DNA of 64,000 nucleotides, taken from NCBI RefSeq assembly GCF_024763615.1, contig NC_077222.1:83328001-83392000 (forward strand), written 5' to 3'. The translations under genes were made by a program, and so were the position numbers. Origin of the DNA: Phlebotomus papatasi. Lineage: Eukaryota; Arthropoda; Insecta; Diptera; Psychodidae. The notes beneath the pieces are model-generated. The model worked only from the letters and a program-made list of their open reading frames with translations. It was not told the DNA's origin and searched no databases. Below are positions 1-11,679 of this stretch, piece after piece; within the stretch, counting starts at the first letter, position 1; every line of letters begins with the position of its first letter.

Positions 1-510
1 GGGACATTCGGGAGACCCCCCCATAAGTCGACCCTGGGATCATTAACATGTTCCTCATTTTTTTCCCACCAAAACCATATTTTGTTGCAATTGCTCGAAA
101 CCCCGTCGTACGATTTTTTTTTCAGTTTTGGATATTCTTGAGAGATTGCCTAGGCGAACATTTTGTTCTTACGAAAATACAGTTGAATCATTCGTATCAA
201 GCGAGCACACTTAGTTGAAAAAAAAAACAGCGTTTTTCAGCATATCTTTTTAGCTAATACTGAACGGTTAGTAGAGTTCTCGAACAAAAAATGCTAATCA
301 AATATGCGTTCAGATGAATCAAAATCGGTTAACATTTGATGTTCGCCGGATAATAACAGTTTTTCAAGGTTAAAGGTTAAGTAGAGTCCAGAGAGCGTAT
401 TTCTCAATAGAATGGTATCATGTTTGGGATCATGAGAAAGGTCTTGGAATTTCTGATAAATCATAACCGATTCCAATTTATAACCAAACCGATAACTAAT
501 TTTATCCAAA
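1..510 (+). repeat. Dispersed repeat family A, copy 1
   Basis: This stretch shares long similarity with 33280-34200 and 48100-48560 on the same strand and with 5256-6650 on the other strand. Shared landmarks in order are a G/C-run followed by AAGTCGACC, a GATCRTTAACATG-like stretch, a poly-T block, TACGAAAATAC, TTCAAGGTTAAAGGTTAA, and GCGTATTTCTC followed by ATGGTATCATGTTTG. It has no coding potential. It lies in the presumed intron or 5' region of the aaNAT-like gene. The class is unknown. Confidence 0.75.
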
Positions 511-1663
511 ATTCAATTATTTACTCCTTTTTCTTCTTCTTCGCTTTAAAGTTTTAGGCCGACCGTTCTGACAACATCCACACATCTTGGGTCACTGGTG
601 ACCCAATCGTCCTTAAAGGGTAGATAGTAGGTAGGTTAGCATTCCAAAAATTCAGGCAGCATGTGAGATATTCATTAGATTCAGTAAGGGAAAGCTGTAG
701 GAGTATGACAATATCATATGACAAATTTTAAATTTTTATATGGTAAATTTGGATGAAATAATCGAAAATCCGCTTCATATTAGTTACTAAAAGATCGTCA
801 CTGAGTCCCATACAATGGTCATTCGATATTCATTGGGATTTAATGTTGTTCTGCTCCCAAGCCATGAAAATATGTCACATGAAAAATAGTCATATTGAAA
901 ATTTTAGATTTAACACTTAAAAACCCGAGCCAAAAAATCACGTAAAATACCAAACTGGCATAAAATTCCAGCGCTGATATTATCAACAAAAAAAACATTT
1001 TTTCAATAGTTTTTCGTTCCGTATAAGGATTCTACAGCAGTTCTAGGACTCAAAAATTATTTTCCATTAAATATTTTCTCATTTTCTTGTCATTTTTATA
1101 TAAATTTTCTGAAAATTGGCAAAAAAAATGCGAGGGTGAATTTTTACAGACTTTTGTAGCAAAAAGTTAATTTTTATTGCTTTTCCTTTTTCCTGGCATT
1201 TTAGCAAGGATTTTAGGGCTCATATCAATATATTTTGCTGTAAAGGTTTCAAATTCTCATATATAGGTTGCGCTTTTTTTAAGAAAATTATAAGAGAAAT
1301 TCCAACAGGAATTCGAAAAAGAAAAACAAGGCATAAATTGAATTTTTTTACATTATTTTTCTCTACAGTACCACTTTACAACAATCCTAGGTCTTATATT
1401 ACTTAATTTTTAATAATTATTTTTAATATTTTCTCATATTTTTACGATTGTTTCGAATCGTCACAAAAAATTAAAAAAATATTTACATTTTTTAGGTCAT
1501 ATAGTATAAGTATAAGCCATTCAAATGTCCATTTCGGATGCCAACTCCATATAAAAAAGGTGGCATTTTACGCCAATTTGGAATTCTACTCCGTTTTTTG
1601 GTTTTTTTTCCTATTTTTTAAATATAGAAAGGTTATTAACTATTTTTTTCAACTAAACGAAAG
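511..1663. other. AT-rich noncoding DNA, no gene seen
   Basis: No convincing exon, RNA gene or terminal-repeat element was seen on either strand. It probably belongs to the intron upstream of the aaNAT-like last exon at 3029, which is inference because the upstream exons are not in view. Confidence 0.5.
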
Positions 1664-1933
1664 CTAGGGCACTCAATCGGTCAAGTGGTAGAGCACTCGC
1701 TCTATGATGCAAGTGTCCCGGGTTCGAATCCCTTTTAGGTCACCAGGAATTATTCTGGCGTTAAAAGTGTTCGAATTGCATCCAGTAAGCTTCACTGCAC
1801 TTGATTCCACGGGCATGGGACTGACAACCTCATCCCGTACAAGAAAAAATAATAATGCATATCTAGAAATCCCCTTGGGGGAAGGCCTTTGTTCCTTCAT
1901 GGAATGTTGTGCCAGCATTATTATTATTATTAT
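1664..1933 (+). mobile_element. tRNA-derived SINE with target-site duplication
   Basis: The 5' head looks like a tRNA: an A-box-like stretch (TGGTAGAGCAC, about 1686-1696), a perfect B box GGTTCGAATCC at 1721-1731, and an end reading GGTCACCA. A tRNA-unrelated body of about 180 bp follows and ends in a short (ATT)n tail at about 1917-1933. The 9-bp sequence AAACGAAAG lies directly before (1655-1663) and after (1934-1942), as expected for a target-site duplication from retroposition. It has no protein coding potential and is presumably transcribed by Pol III and mobilised by a LINE. Divergence from tRNA folding and the long body argue against a functional tRNA gene. Confidence 0.85.
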
Positions 1934-1966
1934 AAACGAAAGGTAATTAAATTCTATATACATTAT

Positions 1967-2110
1967 GCCCAGCGCACAATAACATTTGTTTTGTAAACAT
2001 GTTATTGGCATTTCAATGAGTGTGAGAGAGATCTAAATCTAGTCATCTCACTCATTCTCATAGAAAATTTTGAAAACATATTTACAAACAAAAGTTATTG
2101 CGCGCCGGGT
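1967..2110. mobile_element. Short inverted-repeat MITE, copy 1 (CGCACAATAAC family)
   Basis: The ends are imperfect inverted repeats of about 35 bp. The left end begins GCCCAGCGCACAATAAC and the right end carries GTTATTGCGCGCCGGG. A second copy with the same ends is at 43181-43322. There is no coding capacity; it is a non-autonomous DNA element of about 145 bp. The superfamily was not determined because the target duplication is not clear. Confidence 0.7.
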
Positions 2111-2566
2111 ATTAGTGTTATCTCTTTAGCATAATATTGAATAGAATTCCTACTGTAAAGCTCTAAACTTAAAATTGGAATAAAATGCCACTTTGGGTTT
2201 TAAAATGTTAAAAATTTTGAATGTTTCTTTAATTTTATCCTCCATCAATTAAAAAAATAAATAAATAAAAAATCTCGGTTTTGAAAAGTTGAGTTTCAAT
2301 TGACCCACCCTGTATTTATGATTTTTCTCAAGAGCAAAAATGAAAACACTTTAATTCCTAAAAGGTAAACGTTTTAAATGTTACACATACCTTTTTAAAG
2401 TTTAAATTATTAAATTACTTTTTCAAAAATATAGGATTTCTGGATGAGGTGCATTTTTTTATAATCAGAATAAAAAAAAATTTCTCATTCTGAAAGGGTC
2501 TCAACTCTCAAGAGTATTGCGCTGAGCAGGCTCTTGGCTTACCTTTTTTAGGTTTATATTTACATA

Positions 2567-2970
2567 GGGGAGACTAGGGTAGAATTAGCCAGGAAATGAA
2601 ATGTTTCCTTGCTTATAATTTGTGAAAAACCGATTTAAATTAAACTGATAAATAGTTCAATGAATAGAAAGGGAGTTTATCACTCTGAATAAATAGGAGA
2701 AAGTGCTCTCCCTTCGAAAGTTCATGCCTTCGAATAATGTGAATTTCATTTGTTTTTCGTAAGATAAATACACAAAATTATCACGGAATTATCAACAATT
2801 GATGATAAGCCAAATAATATTTGATAGAAATGTGTAAGTCTTTTAAAAAAACTAAAAGAAAATTCACATTATTCGAAGGCATGAACACGTTCGAAGGGAG
2901 AGTACTTTCCCCTAGTAGTTTATACTCATTATTCTTTCTCCTCACTGCCTAAATCTGCCCCGATCTCCTC
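2567..2970. mobile_element. GGGGAGACT-ended palindromic element, copy 1
   Basis: The left end GGGGAGACTAGGGTAGAATT and right end CCCCGATCTCCTC are approximate inverted repeats flanked by TA. Inside is a second inverted pair around TTCATGCCTTCGAATAATG and CATTATTCGAAGGCATGAA. It belongs to the family also seen at 6750, 17968, 18925, 28752, 29112 and 54692. Noncoding. Confidence 0.65.
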
Positions 2971-3028
2971 TAATAATATTGCACTGGAGAGATAAAAAAA
3001 ATTAATGGTTATTTCTACAATCCAATAG

Positions 3029-3269
3029 ATTCCGAGGTCAAGGATTAGCCAAGAAGCTCCTGGAGAAAAGTGAAGAAGTCGCCCGAGAGAATGACTTCCG
3101 AGTGATGAAGAGTGATGCTACAGGGATTTTCTCCCAGAAGATTTTCAGTTCTCTGGGCTACTGCACAAAATCTGAATATCCATATTTTGTGGAAAATGGG
3201 CGATCTACCAATTTTGTTGTAGATCCTCCACATGATAAGCTCAAGATCATGTACAAAGTGATCGATTAA
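3029..3269 (+). CDS. Arylalkylamine N-acetyltransferase-like protein, last exon (partial)
   Basis: This exon encodes the 79 C-terminal residues of a GNAT-fold N-acetyltransferase of the insect aaNAT type. That family acetylates arylalkylamines such as dopamine, serotonin or octopamine with acetyl-CoA, in neurotransmitter inactivation and cuticle sclerotisation. The acceptor CCAATAG ends at 3028 and one base completes a split codon. The acetyl-CoA binding motif A is RGQGLAKKL, fitting the family R/QxxGxG/A pattern. It is followed by SDATGIFSQKIFSSLGY and the family-typical C-terminal pattern PPHDKLKIMYKVID, then TAA. Upstream exons are not recognisable in 1-3028, so they probably lie before the window. 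A polyadenylation signal is at 3712. The gene converges on the V-ATPase subunit D gene. The substrate cannot be told from this fragment. Confidence 0.85.
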
Positions 3270-3711
3270 GAATCTCCCCTCGCCTTCAATCCATCTGCTT
3301 CAAATCCTCTATAAGATCAATGTGATTAATTGCAGATATATTTTTGATTTTTCTGTTAAAAAACAAATATGAAAAATATTTAAGAATCAGAGGAAAATAT
3401 TCACATTTAGATGTCGTGTTTGTGTGCAGAATGATCTTTCAGTATTTTTTTCTATCACAATTTTATTTTATTTTTTATTTGAATGTGCCATATCTTTAAT
3501 ATTCTTCACCTCATTGTCATTCTGCACAAAATGTGTTGACTACGTAAAAAAATTCGTACCATTGTGTCTTCTGAAGCACAAGAACCTTTTGACCGACCAA
3601 TTTTTAAATATTGAATTTAAATGAGAAAATTGATGAATATTTTGTCCATTTTTACACACGTTGGCTCATTTGACATTATACAGAGATTTTATCAAAAGAA
3701 AAAAAGAGAAC

Positions 3712-3717
3712 AATAAA
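3712..3717 (+). terminator. Poly(A) signal AATAAA of the aaNAT-like gene
   Basis: An AATAAA hexamer about 440 bp after the TAA at 3267-3269 is the first good candidate in the plus direction. It sits only about 90 bp from the opposing signal of the convergent V-ATPase gene. Confidence 0.5.
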
Positions 3718-3800
3718 GATTACCATTAAATACTCTAACATTTATTTATTATTTTCCATCAAACTCTTTCTCATTATTTTTTCAACTCTTGAGACAGCGA

Positions 3801-3806
3801 TTTATT
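3801..3806 (-). terminator. Poly(A) signal AATAAA of the V-ATPase subunit D gene
   Basis: On the minus strand an AATAAA lies about 145 bp past the stop codon at 3950-3952. Further AATAAA copies lie near 3740. The two convergent genes therefore end within about 100 bp of each other. Confidence 0.5.
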
Positions 3807-3949
3807 GATTTTTCTACGCCGAAATATAACGTCTTTATTTGGAAATACTGTGAACGAGAATTGCAGCGTTATTTACAAAGGAAACAGAAAAGAATTTGGA
3901 CAACGCGAATGGAATTTCCAGGACCTGATCCTGGCGTGTTGGAGCATAC

Positions 3950-4887
3950 TTAGAAGAGTATATCATCATCCCCTTCATCCAGGAGATTGGATACATCGCG
4001 CACATCAATGCCCTGAGCTAACAGTGCAGCCTTGGCAGCTTCTGCTTTGGCCTTGGCTATCTTCTTCTTGTCCTGAATCTTCTTCAGCCGATAGAATTCC
4101 TCACGTTCCAACTCATCCAACTCCGAAATGATATAAGCCAGAGTACGTTCAATTCGTGGAATGATCACATGCTCAATTGCGTTCACACGCCTGTTTCATG
4201 GAAAGACAATTGGAGTTTACAGAATCGAGGGACGGGAAAAAAATTGGCTCACCTGTTGGTGATCTTAATGACTTCATCGAGAGTCACGAAGGCTGTCTGC
4301 AGAGACGCCAATTCCACCAGCAGCTTCACAGCACTCTGGTAGTTTTTCTTAAGTTTACTGATCTGATGACCACCACGAGAAAGACCAGCCAACTCGTACG
4401 TATCAGCGCCATCCTGGTAGGACTCAAACACGGGCAAAGTCACACCAGCAACATTGTCCTTCTTCGTGCGAATCTTAATCTGAGCCTTTGTAACATTCTG
4501 CAGGACCACTTGATTGAAGTCTCCGGTGGCGAACTTGGCCTCGGCCAGAGAGAAGGCTGCCTCCTTCATCACCTCTCCCATCAGTGTCTTCGTTTCAATG
4601 ATCTTGCCCAGGATCTGACGGAAGCGCATCTGCAGAGCGTCTGCCTTCTTTTTCAGCAGACCATGACCCTTCTGGGCACCCGCCAGACGGCCCTTCATCA
4701 ACATCTGGGCCCTGAAGAAAATAAACAAGATACTCACATGACACTGATTCCCAGTCTCACACACCCCATCCAGATTTAAGCTTATTTGTTGCACATTGCA
4801 GTGAATTTTTAGCCCAATCACTAAAGAATGAAATATAGTAACTTACCCTCGGGAGGGGAAGATTGCAAGACGATCCTTTCCTGACAT
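3950..4887 (-). CDS. Vha36-1: V-type proton ATPase subunit D (complete, 3 exons)
   Basis: Subunit D is part of the central rotor stalk of the V1 sector and couples ATP hydrolysis to proton pumping in endomembranes and epithelial plasma membranes. Exons in transcript order are 4887-4847, 4711-4253 and 4190-3950, totalling 741 nt and 246 aa, the usual family size. Introns of 135 and 62 bp have GT-AG borders and consistent phases. The N-terminus MSGKDRLAIFPSRG, the core QMLMKGRLAGAQKGHGLLKK, the TLMGEVM segment and the acidic C-terminus NLLDEGDDDILF are near-identical to the highly conserved eukaryotic subunit D. Long N- and C-terminal helices (coiled coil) are expected and fit the K/E-rich ends. 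The start is fixed by the conserved MSGKDR. All residues look intact, so the gene is probably functional. The symbol follows the main Drosophila paralog. Confidence 0.97.
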
Positions 4888-5255
4888 TTTTTTAATGGAA
4901 AATTTCCTGCGAAGTACCAATTTGCCACAGAAAGTCAGCTGACTTGAACTGCAAAGAGCACTTCTGGTGGTGGACACTGGAAATACTTTTTGCTTATAGC
5001 GCCTCTAGTGTTGAAAAAAGCGCGGGTAATTTTGCAAATGAAATTGGCGGGATTACAGTACCTATCAAATGTGCCATTGCCATCTGAAGGAACTCTAAAA
5101 AATGTTAGTTAGGAAAATTAATCTATTTTTTCTCTACTCTATTTACTTCTTCTCTACTCTGGAACACACTGGGTAGATATAAATCTAGTAATATCGACAG
5201 TTCCATTTCATATTATCCTGTATTATGTATCAATTTTATATAATATTAATTAAAA
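4888..5255. other. Upstream region of the V-ATPase subunit D gene
   Basis: This holds the presumed promoter and 5' leader (about 4888-5000). No TATA box was recognised. Beyond that is AT-rich DNA with no gene seen. Confidence 0.4.
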
Positions 5256-6650
5256 GGGGTGGCAAAGCGTCCCAGGCTTTGCGGAATGCTAGAACTCGTG
5301 ACTTAGATGCTATACCACTAAAGTACTTTCGCATCATTTACCGTTTACCGGTTCCCAACAGATTTGAACTGATTCATAAATCACTAAAAAGATCACCCAA
5401 ACTAGTTTTAAAAGTAATAGAATTGATTTTCAGTTAAAAATTAGTTATCGATTATGAACCGGTTCATTACGGGTTCAAAACCGATTGGAATCCATTCAAT
5501 TTTGTCGGAAATTCCAAGACCTTTCCAACGAGCCCAAACATGACCCCATTGGTTTGATATATGCGCTCTATACCCGTCAAATCATTGCTCTACCTGCCGA
5601 TTTTACTCGGAGGTTTTTTTGAATTTTAACGGTATATTCTAGTACATTCAGAGAAAATCTGCAGATTCTCGGCAGAATTTCTCCCTAGAAAATTTGCATA
5701 TTACTTCACAAAAATATTGTTGATTTATGAAGAAACTGTAGAAGTTATAAAGAAAATTGTATGCTCTGCTTAACAAGCATTACCGAGTACACATTTTAGA
5801 TACGTAAAAAAACTGCGAGCAAAAATACTAATTTCTTAAAAATCGCCAATCGAATGATACAAAAACACGAAATTTTGGTCGACACTCTGTTTAAAGTTTT
5901 CACTTCACTTTTCTCTACTTGTAACACGGCGTCGCAGAATTCTTTATTTTATATAAACACCGTGATATCACAAAATATAACTCTATTGAATTTTGCAAAC
6001 TCAGTGAAAAATTTTTCCATCTCTTCTGACACATCTTGTCTGGAAAGTCTGGAATGTAGAAAAAATCGGCAGAATATCTACAGAAATTCGTCAGAGATTC
6101 GTCAGAAAATCTGCCGAATTATTCTGACGAATTTTGTCCCAAGCCCAAATAAAATTCGTAAGAATATCTACAGATATTATCTGCAGATATTCTGTAGAGG
6201 TGTAGATTTTCTCTACAGAAATCTTAAAGATATCTGCAGATATTATTTGACGGGTAGGGACTTCTTAACCTTTGACCTTGAAAAACCGTTATTAGGAATA
6301 ATTCAATGGTATTTTCGTAAAAGGACGAAATGTCCGCTTAGATTATCTCTAAAATATATCGAAAAATGAAAAAAATCGCACGACGCGTTTTCGAGCAATT
6401 CCAAAAAAACTTGGTTTTGAATGGAAAGGGGCGGGGTGGGGGGAAAATGAGGGGCATGTTAACGATCCTTGGGTCGACTTATGGGGGGGGGGTCCTCCGA
6501 AGGTCCCAAGTCGCTATCCCTTACCGATTGGTCTCTAGAGCTGGCGACAGTCGGACAGACAGACAGACAGACGGACAAACAGCGTGACGACATTTCACAG
6601 AAATCGTCTGAAACGTGAAGATTTGTTGATAAAATTGTTGATAAAATTGG
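5256..6650 (-). repeat. Dispersed repeat family A, copy 2, split by a DNA element
   Basis: This is a reverse-oriented copy of the family seen at 1-510 and 33280-34200. The 5256-5572 part carries the GGCAAAGCGTCCCAGGC and ACCGGTT-type landmarks. The 6255-6650 part carries TTAACCTTTGACCTTGAAAAA, GATCCTTGGGTCGACTTATG and a short CAGA tract (6549-6570). The two parts are one repeat interrupted by the 682-bp element at 5573-6254. Uninterrupted copies elsewhere in the window run straight across the insertion point. Confidence 0.75.
5573..6254 (+). mobile_element. 682-bp non-autonomous DNA element with CCCGTCAAAT ends, copy 1
   Basis: The terminal inverted repeats CCCGTCAAAT and ATTTGACGGG are flanked by TA on both sides (5571-5572 and 6255-6256), suggesting a TA target duplication of Tc1/mariner type. 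The interior has many overlapping TCTGCAGA and TCTGTAGA motifs near one end. An open frame inside lacks any transposase hallmark, so this is a deletion derivative. A second copy of nearly the same length, inverted, is at 57852-58539. Confidence 0.8.
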
Positions 6651-6749
6651 GTGGAAGGTGAAAATTTTGGGGTGGTGAAAAAATCGAGGGATTATTATTC
6701 GAAGTAAACACCATATCTTCATATATATGCATTGAAACATTCATCAGTA

Positions 6750-7651
6750 GGGGAGACTGGGGAAAAAAGTCACAAAACGGATATTTTATTTTTTTACAAG
6801 CTACCCTAGTGCTCCAGAAATTTCTAATTAGTGCAGTCTTATAGGAAATTTACTGCTCTACAACTTTGTGAAAGTCATTTTCCTCTATTATGTAAGGAAA
6901 TACATTTATCGAGCTGTTTTCTAAAAGGTAATTTTGTGACCATTCTCAAAAATGCTGGGGCAAATAGTAGCAGGTATGGGATATTATCATATTTTGATTT
7001 GTTTTATTACGGGCTTTCTTAAATTTAAAAAAAAAATAGCTAGGTGACATATTTTTATAGAAAATTTATTCCTCTACACCTTTTTAAAACACAGTTTTCT
7101 CTATCTGAACGAGAAAAGTGCTTTTCAAGCTATTTTAGAAAAAAAAATACACAAGAGACTGCTAATCGTTTGACCAATGCAAACAAAAGGCGGCGAGATG
7201 CGGAAATGACGTTTCTTCTCGCCGTGAGACATTAGAAATTGCTTCGGTCTTTGTTACTTTTTGCTCCATACCTTTTGTTACTTTTTACCCCAAGTGGTCA
7301 TTTTTAATAAAAGGATTTCTGGAGAAAAGAATCTTTGTAAAATTATAATATAGATAGTGGTTTCGTAATCAAAGAGTCCAAATCATTTAGGATATATTTA
7401 CCAGAGCATCAAGTTTGGAAAATAAATAGGTCAAAAATGATATCTGCTGTAAGGAAAACATTTTAAAAATAGGGCTAAAAATTTCGATATTTTTTATTTT
7501 CTAAATTCCTTGTTCAAATTTTAACAAATTTACGACTTTGAAGAAGACCTATGGAGGCCATCTATGTAAATTTTAAGCCGCTACCTCTTTTCTTTTGGAA
7601 GATATTCAAGTTTCAAATTTTCAATTTGTGACTTTTTGCCCCAGTCTCCCC
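6750..7651. mobile_element. 902-bp GGGGAGACTGGGG-ended element
   Basis: The ends are about 30-bp inverted repeats: left GGGGAGACTGGGG followed by AAAAAGTCACAAA, right TTTGTGACTTTTTGCC followed by CCAGTCTCCCC. TA flanks both ends (6748-6749 and 7652-7653). Inside, about 6815-6920 and 7030-7140 are diverged copies of one another, an internal duplication. No long reading frame; probably non-autonomous. Confidence 0.75.
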
Positions 7652-7653
7652 TA

Positions 7654-8550
7654 TGATACAAAAATTTTTCAACAAATTATACGCAATGAAAAAATTTATT
7701 TGCTGGCTGATCTGCAGCGGTGTCCCCTATTACATTGTTTCTCAGTAATTAAAATGTATTATGCATAGGTTCATTTATTATTGTTAGTATTGTCATTTAA
7801 AATTGTTAATTTCTGAAAAATAAAGGATATTATATTAACGTTACTCGAAATTATGTTATTTATGATCGACTTGACGTTGTATTACAACAAGAGAGAGCAT
7901 GCAGCATTGTAGTTTAGACATTTAAAGACTATTTTCGCGAAATCTGTAATTAAAAGACGTTACCTGAGAAGCCGAGCTTGGGGATGGAGGATGATGTCAA
8001 AAATGTTGATGAAAAATTTTGAAACTTCTATACTCAATCATTTCGATGCGATAACTCTTATCCTTTAAGTGGAATCATAGAGAATAACAGACGCTCATAC
8101 CTACATATTTGCAAGTGTTTAAAAGTTATAATAAAATGAGATAAACCCACTTGTTATAGTCAATTTAAGATTGTTCATAACGGCTCATGAAATGTAATGT
8201 TTTTTTATAATAATGAGAACAGCGAACAAACAACACATTATTCGGAATATTTGTTTATTTTTCTTATCACAATTATTCATCTAATTACATTAATCTTACA
8301 TGGTTTTTGTATTGTGTTTACTATAAGATAGACCCCAATTTGGAAGGTGCCAAAAGGCACACTCCCACCTCTTACCCACAGGTTTGATTTCCCGCCAGCA
8401 CCGATAGAAGATTAAAAAATTCAAAGAAAAGCACTATAAAGGAGAGTTACTTATAAGATTATGCATAAAAAATTGATATGCATGCATTTTTATGTACTAG
8501 AAGAGATCAGTCTTTGTGGGGAATGCTGTCCAAGAGCGAAAGAAAGCCGT
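7654..8550. other. Intergenic AT-rich DNA downstream of the ZP gene
   Basis: No gene, RNA or clear inverted-repeat element was recognised. The part nearest 8550 should include the 3' UTR of the minus-strand ZP-domain gene. Confidence 0.4.
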
Positions 8551-10852
8551 TCAGTATACTCTTCCGTATGGGAGAGAGCCAGAGTAGGGAATGAGGAGTT
8601 TGCTGCCGAAGCGTGACTGGGATCCGGAGCTACTGAGAACGAAAGATATGGAAATACAATAAATGATTAGCAAATTTGAATTAATTGACGAGTGTAATGC
8701 TCATAATTGTAATCTGTCACTCACCTCGATGAGAATATGCTGGCTCCTGAAGTGCGATAGGAACTTCCATGATTGTTCTGCATTCGTGATCTGAGAAGGC
8801 AGCACAATGCCACGATAATGGCGACGAGAAAGATGACACCCAAGATGCAGAAAGAGAGCGCTAGGAAGGATTGGGAGAGGCAGAGGGTCCCTTCCGAGCG
8901 CATCTTCTTGAGTTTCTGATACTGTTCCAGGGTCATATTGCCTCTTCGATCACCCCTTGTTCGGGAATCTAACTCAATCTGTGGTGCTGAGACGGCCAGA
9001 GAGTTGAACACTTCAATTCTGGCTAGATGCCTCTCGCTGGGCAGGATAAATCTCTCATCTCGGCGCCTACAGTCAACTTTGGGGCATCTTCCGCGACACA
9101 GTTGGACCCCACAGGAGACATGAAGATGTTCCCGATCGGGAAATTTGAAGGCAGGAAAGGTTGTCTGGAAGAGTTTCTCCACAAGATCATCCTTGTGCGG
9201 CTTGGACCAACCCTCCTCAATTGGACGGAATCGCACCAGAAGTGCCGGCATCACCTGTGAAAGAGAATGTGAATAGATGACTTAAAAACGAGAGTATATC
9301 CAGATTCCACTATTTCCTCCACTGCACACATGCCAAGAAAAGTACTCCCAATCGTCACAATTGTATCTCTTTGTCTTAACAATGGATAATTGAAGAGTAT
9401 TTTTCTCCTCTTTGGCAATGAGATGAAAATATTTGTGTTGAAACAATTGGAGAGCATAAAAAAAATCTCCCACGTCTCGTTGAATTATTAATCTCTCCTC
9501 GATGAGTGAGGAAGGGCGCGAGGAAATAGGGTGATGGTATACAAAAGAGAAAAATGTTTTCAAGATCAGAAAGTTTGTAATGCAAATTTCTGACTCTTTC
9601 TCTGACTCTTCATGCGTCGTAAAAAAGTGAAATTCTCCCTCCTTTTCGAGAGCTCACCTGTTCATCGATGGGGCATCCTCTTTCATCTAGAAGCTTCTGG
9701 GAAGCTTCACCCAATCCATCGAGTGCTATGCAGTCAACCACACGGACCCCTACACTTCCTGGAAGAATGGCTCGGACACCGAGCGTCGTGGCTTGACCAA
9801 CTTCAACTGATCCTGTTCCACCGCTTCCTCCTAGCTCCAGCCAGACTCGTACTCTCGACGATCCTGCGATATCAGTCTTCATACGTCCGTTTCTGGCGGA
9901 AGGAAGAGATTCTCCGGAATTAATATAATTTCAAGGAATTTCACAAAATTTTCAAGGAAATCAGTTTTTTCAAATCAAGAAGCATTTTCTGAGACAAAAT
10001 TGTTTTTATCAAATATTTATGAAAGGAATTCCTTCAGTCTCTGAACAATTTTACCAAAATGTTAGGTGCAGCAATCAATCCATTCATTAATTCGTGAATG
10101 AACTAATGTTTACGAATGGTGAGTCACAAACTTATTCATACTTTCCTATCAATATAGAAAGTGTATTTAGAGAACTCATGAAAATTGCTAATTTTCCTTT
10201 CCTAATAACAATTTAAAGTGTAAATCAATATCGACAAAATCGCACATTCGCGAGTTTAAAAAAAATCGCGAAACTCTTATTTTCTCTCAAAATTTATGTA
10301 ACATCTCTCAATGGTGCAATTTTATACAAAGATGAGAAAGCTTAGTGAAAAATTTATTTGTTGAGCGTGTTCAGTGAATATGTGAATATTAAAAAACATC
10401 GCAGAAGGACATATAGATCATCTTGTTTAGCCTTACCTCACGGGTTTTTCATGTGAAGAAATCACATTCATATTCATCATGTCACTGGGAAGAGAGCACT
10501 TGGCGATCTTCACTACATCTGCACTTTGGCGCAATTTTCCATCCATTTGTACAACAATCCTCACTGAGAGTTCCATTGATCCATCCTCTTGGGGTTCAGA
10601 TCTAACTCCGCATCCCGAAGTTGGTAGTCTGAGGGAGATGATAGAGGTGAGATTTCCTCTGGAGTGACACTCCTCAGCAAATTCCTTTGCGAAGACGACT
10701 CCCTTGAAGGGACGATCGAGATCAAGTCGGAGATTCATGAAGTCCCTGGTGCAGTTGGCACAGATAGAAACCACATGATTTGGTGGGGGTCGAACTGAAG
10801 TACCTGTTGCACCTATGAGGAAGCTTACGAAGAGTATTCGCGGCCAATCCAT
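8551..10852 (-). CDS. ZP-domain transmembrane protein (complete, 4 exons)
   Basis: This predicts a zona-pellucida-domain protein of the type that polymerises in the apical extracellular matrix of insect epithelia. Exons in transcript order are 10852-10437, 9892-9658, 9254-8725 and 8632-8551 (1263 nt, 420 aa); all borders are GT-AG and phases agree. Residues 1-20 form a signal peptide (RILFVSFLIGATG). A ZP module follows from about residue 31 (CANCTRDF) and includes the hallmark LLDERGCPID near residue 210 and paired cysteines (CRGRCPKVDC). A basic RxxR furin-like site (RTRGDRRG) precedes a transmembrane helix (ILGVIFLVAIIVALCCLL) and a short cytoplasmic tail ending LPYGRVY. An acceptor-like TTTGCAG just 5' of the ATG suggests an upstream noncoding exon. 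The specific Drosophila ortholog could not be assigned. Confidence 0.88.
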
Positions 10853-11679
10853 TGATTACCTGCAAAGTGTGAGAAGAAACATTGAATTTTTTTCCCAAAC
10901 ATCAAATATTTTGAGAAACGTTTTTTTTCCTCGTGCTCCCGAGACATGCCAAAGAGGAAGTTGCACTTCAATAAATATTTATTAAAATTTTATGAAGATT
11001 TAGTAGACACACGAAAGAGGAAAAAAAAAACAGCACCATATCAGTGAAAGTGTCTTCATTTCCATGAACATTTTTTTGCTATCCTCTTTCACTGGATTTA
11101 TTCATTTCAATGATAATAATTTTCCCAGACGTAACATCAAAAAAGATCAGACATTCACTCCAATTTGTAAACTTTCCTACGATCTCTTGCAGTGACATTC
11201 TTCGCGCACTCTTCAAATTTCATTCTTCAATGACTCTTCATTTCTATTTTATGCAATACATGAGTGCCGATGATCCCGCGATAAGACACGTCTCTCTCAC
11301 CTGACCTTGTCAATTTATCGACACTCTATCGTTAGTGCATAATTGAAAGATCACACTTGGATGAAGATTGAAAGTGACAATGAATACAATACACCAAATG
11401 AACTTTTTCTTTTACCAATGCAATGAAAATCTACTTTTCACTCTAAATAAGATCAAATAATCAGCAGAGTTGAAATCGGGGTACAAAAGTTGCCCTCTTC
11501 ATAGACTTTCATTAAATCTTTTAACTGTTTTGTTCCTTGAATTTGATCACATGCAGTCAATTAAGTACCTATTTTCTAGATTCGAGACATATTATTAAAT
11601 ATTCATTTTTTTTTATTTTTCTCAATGGTAGGAATTTACTTTTTTTGCTTTCGATACTAGAATATACTGTAAATATAAA
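10853..11679. other. Upstream region of the ZP gene, no gene seen
   Basis: This probably contains 5' UTR or intron sequence of the ZP gene, given the acceptor-like site at about 10865. No further exon could be identified. Confidence 0.35.

Noticed and set aside
1668..1740. Functional tRNA gene
   Set aside because: The anticodon arm pairs poorly and the sequence continues into a body with trinucleotide tail and target duplication, which fits a SINE.
4177..4779. 200-codon plus-strand frame
   Set aside because: Lies antisense to V-ATPase subunit D exon 2 and follows its codon constraint.
5854..6369. 171-codon frame, considered as a transposase
   Set aside because: It crosses the end of the 682-bp element into family A and shows no DDE or DNA-binding motif.
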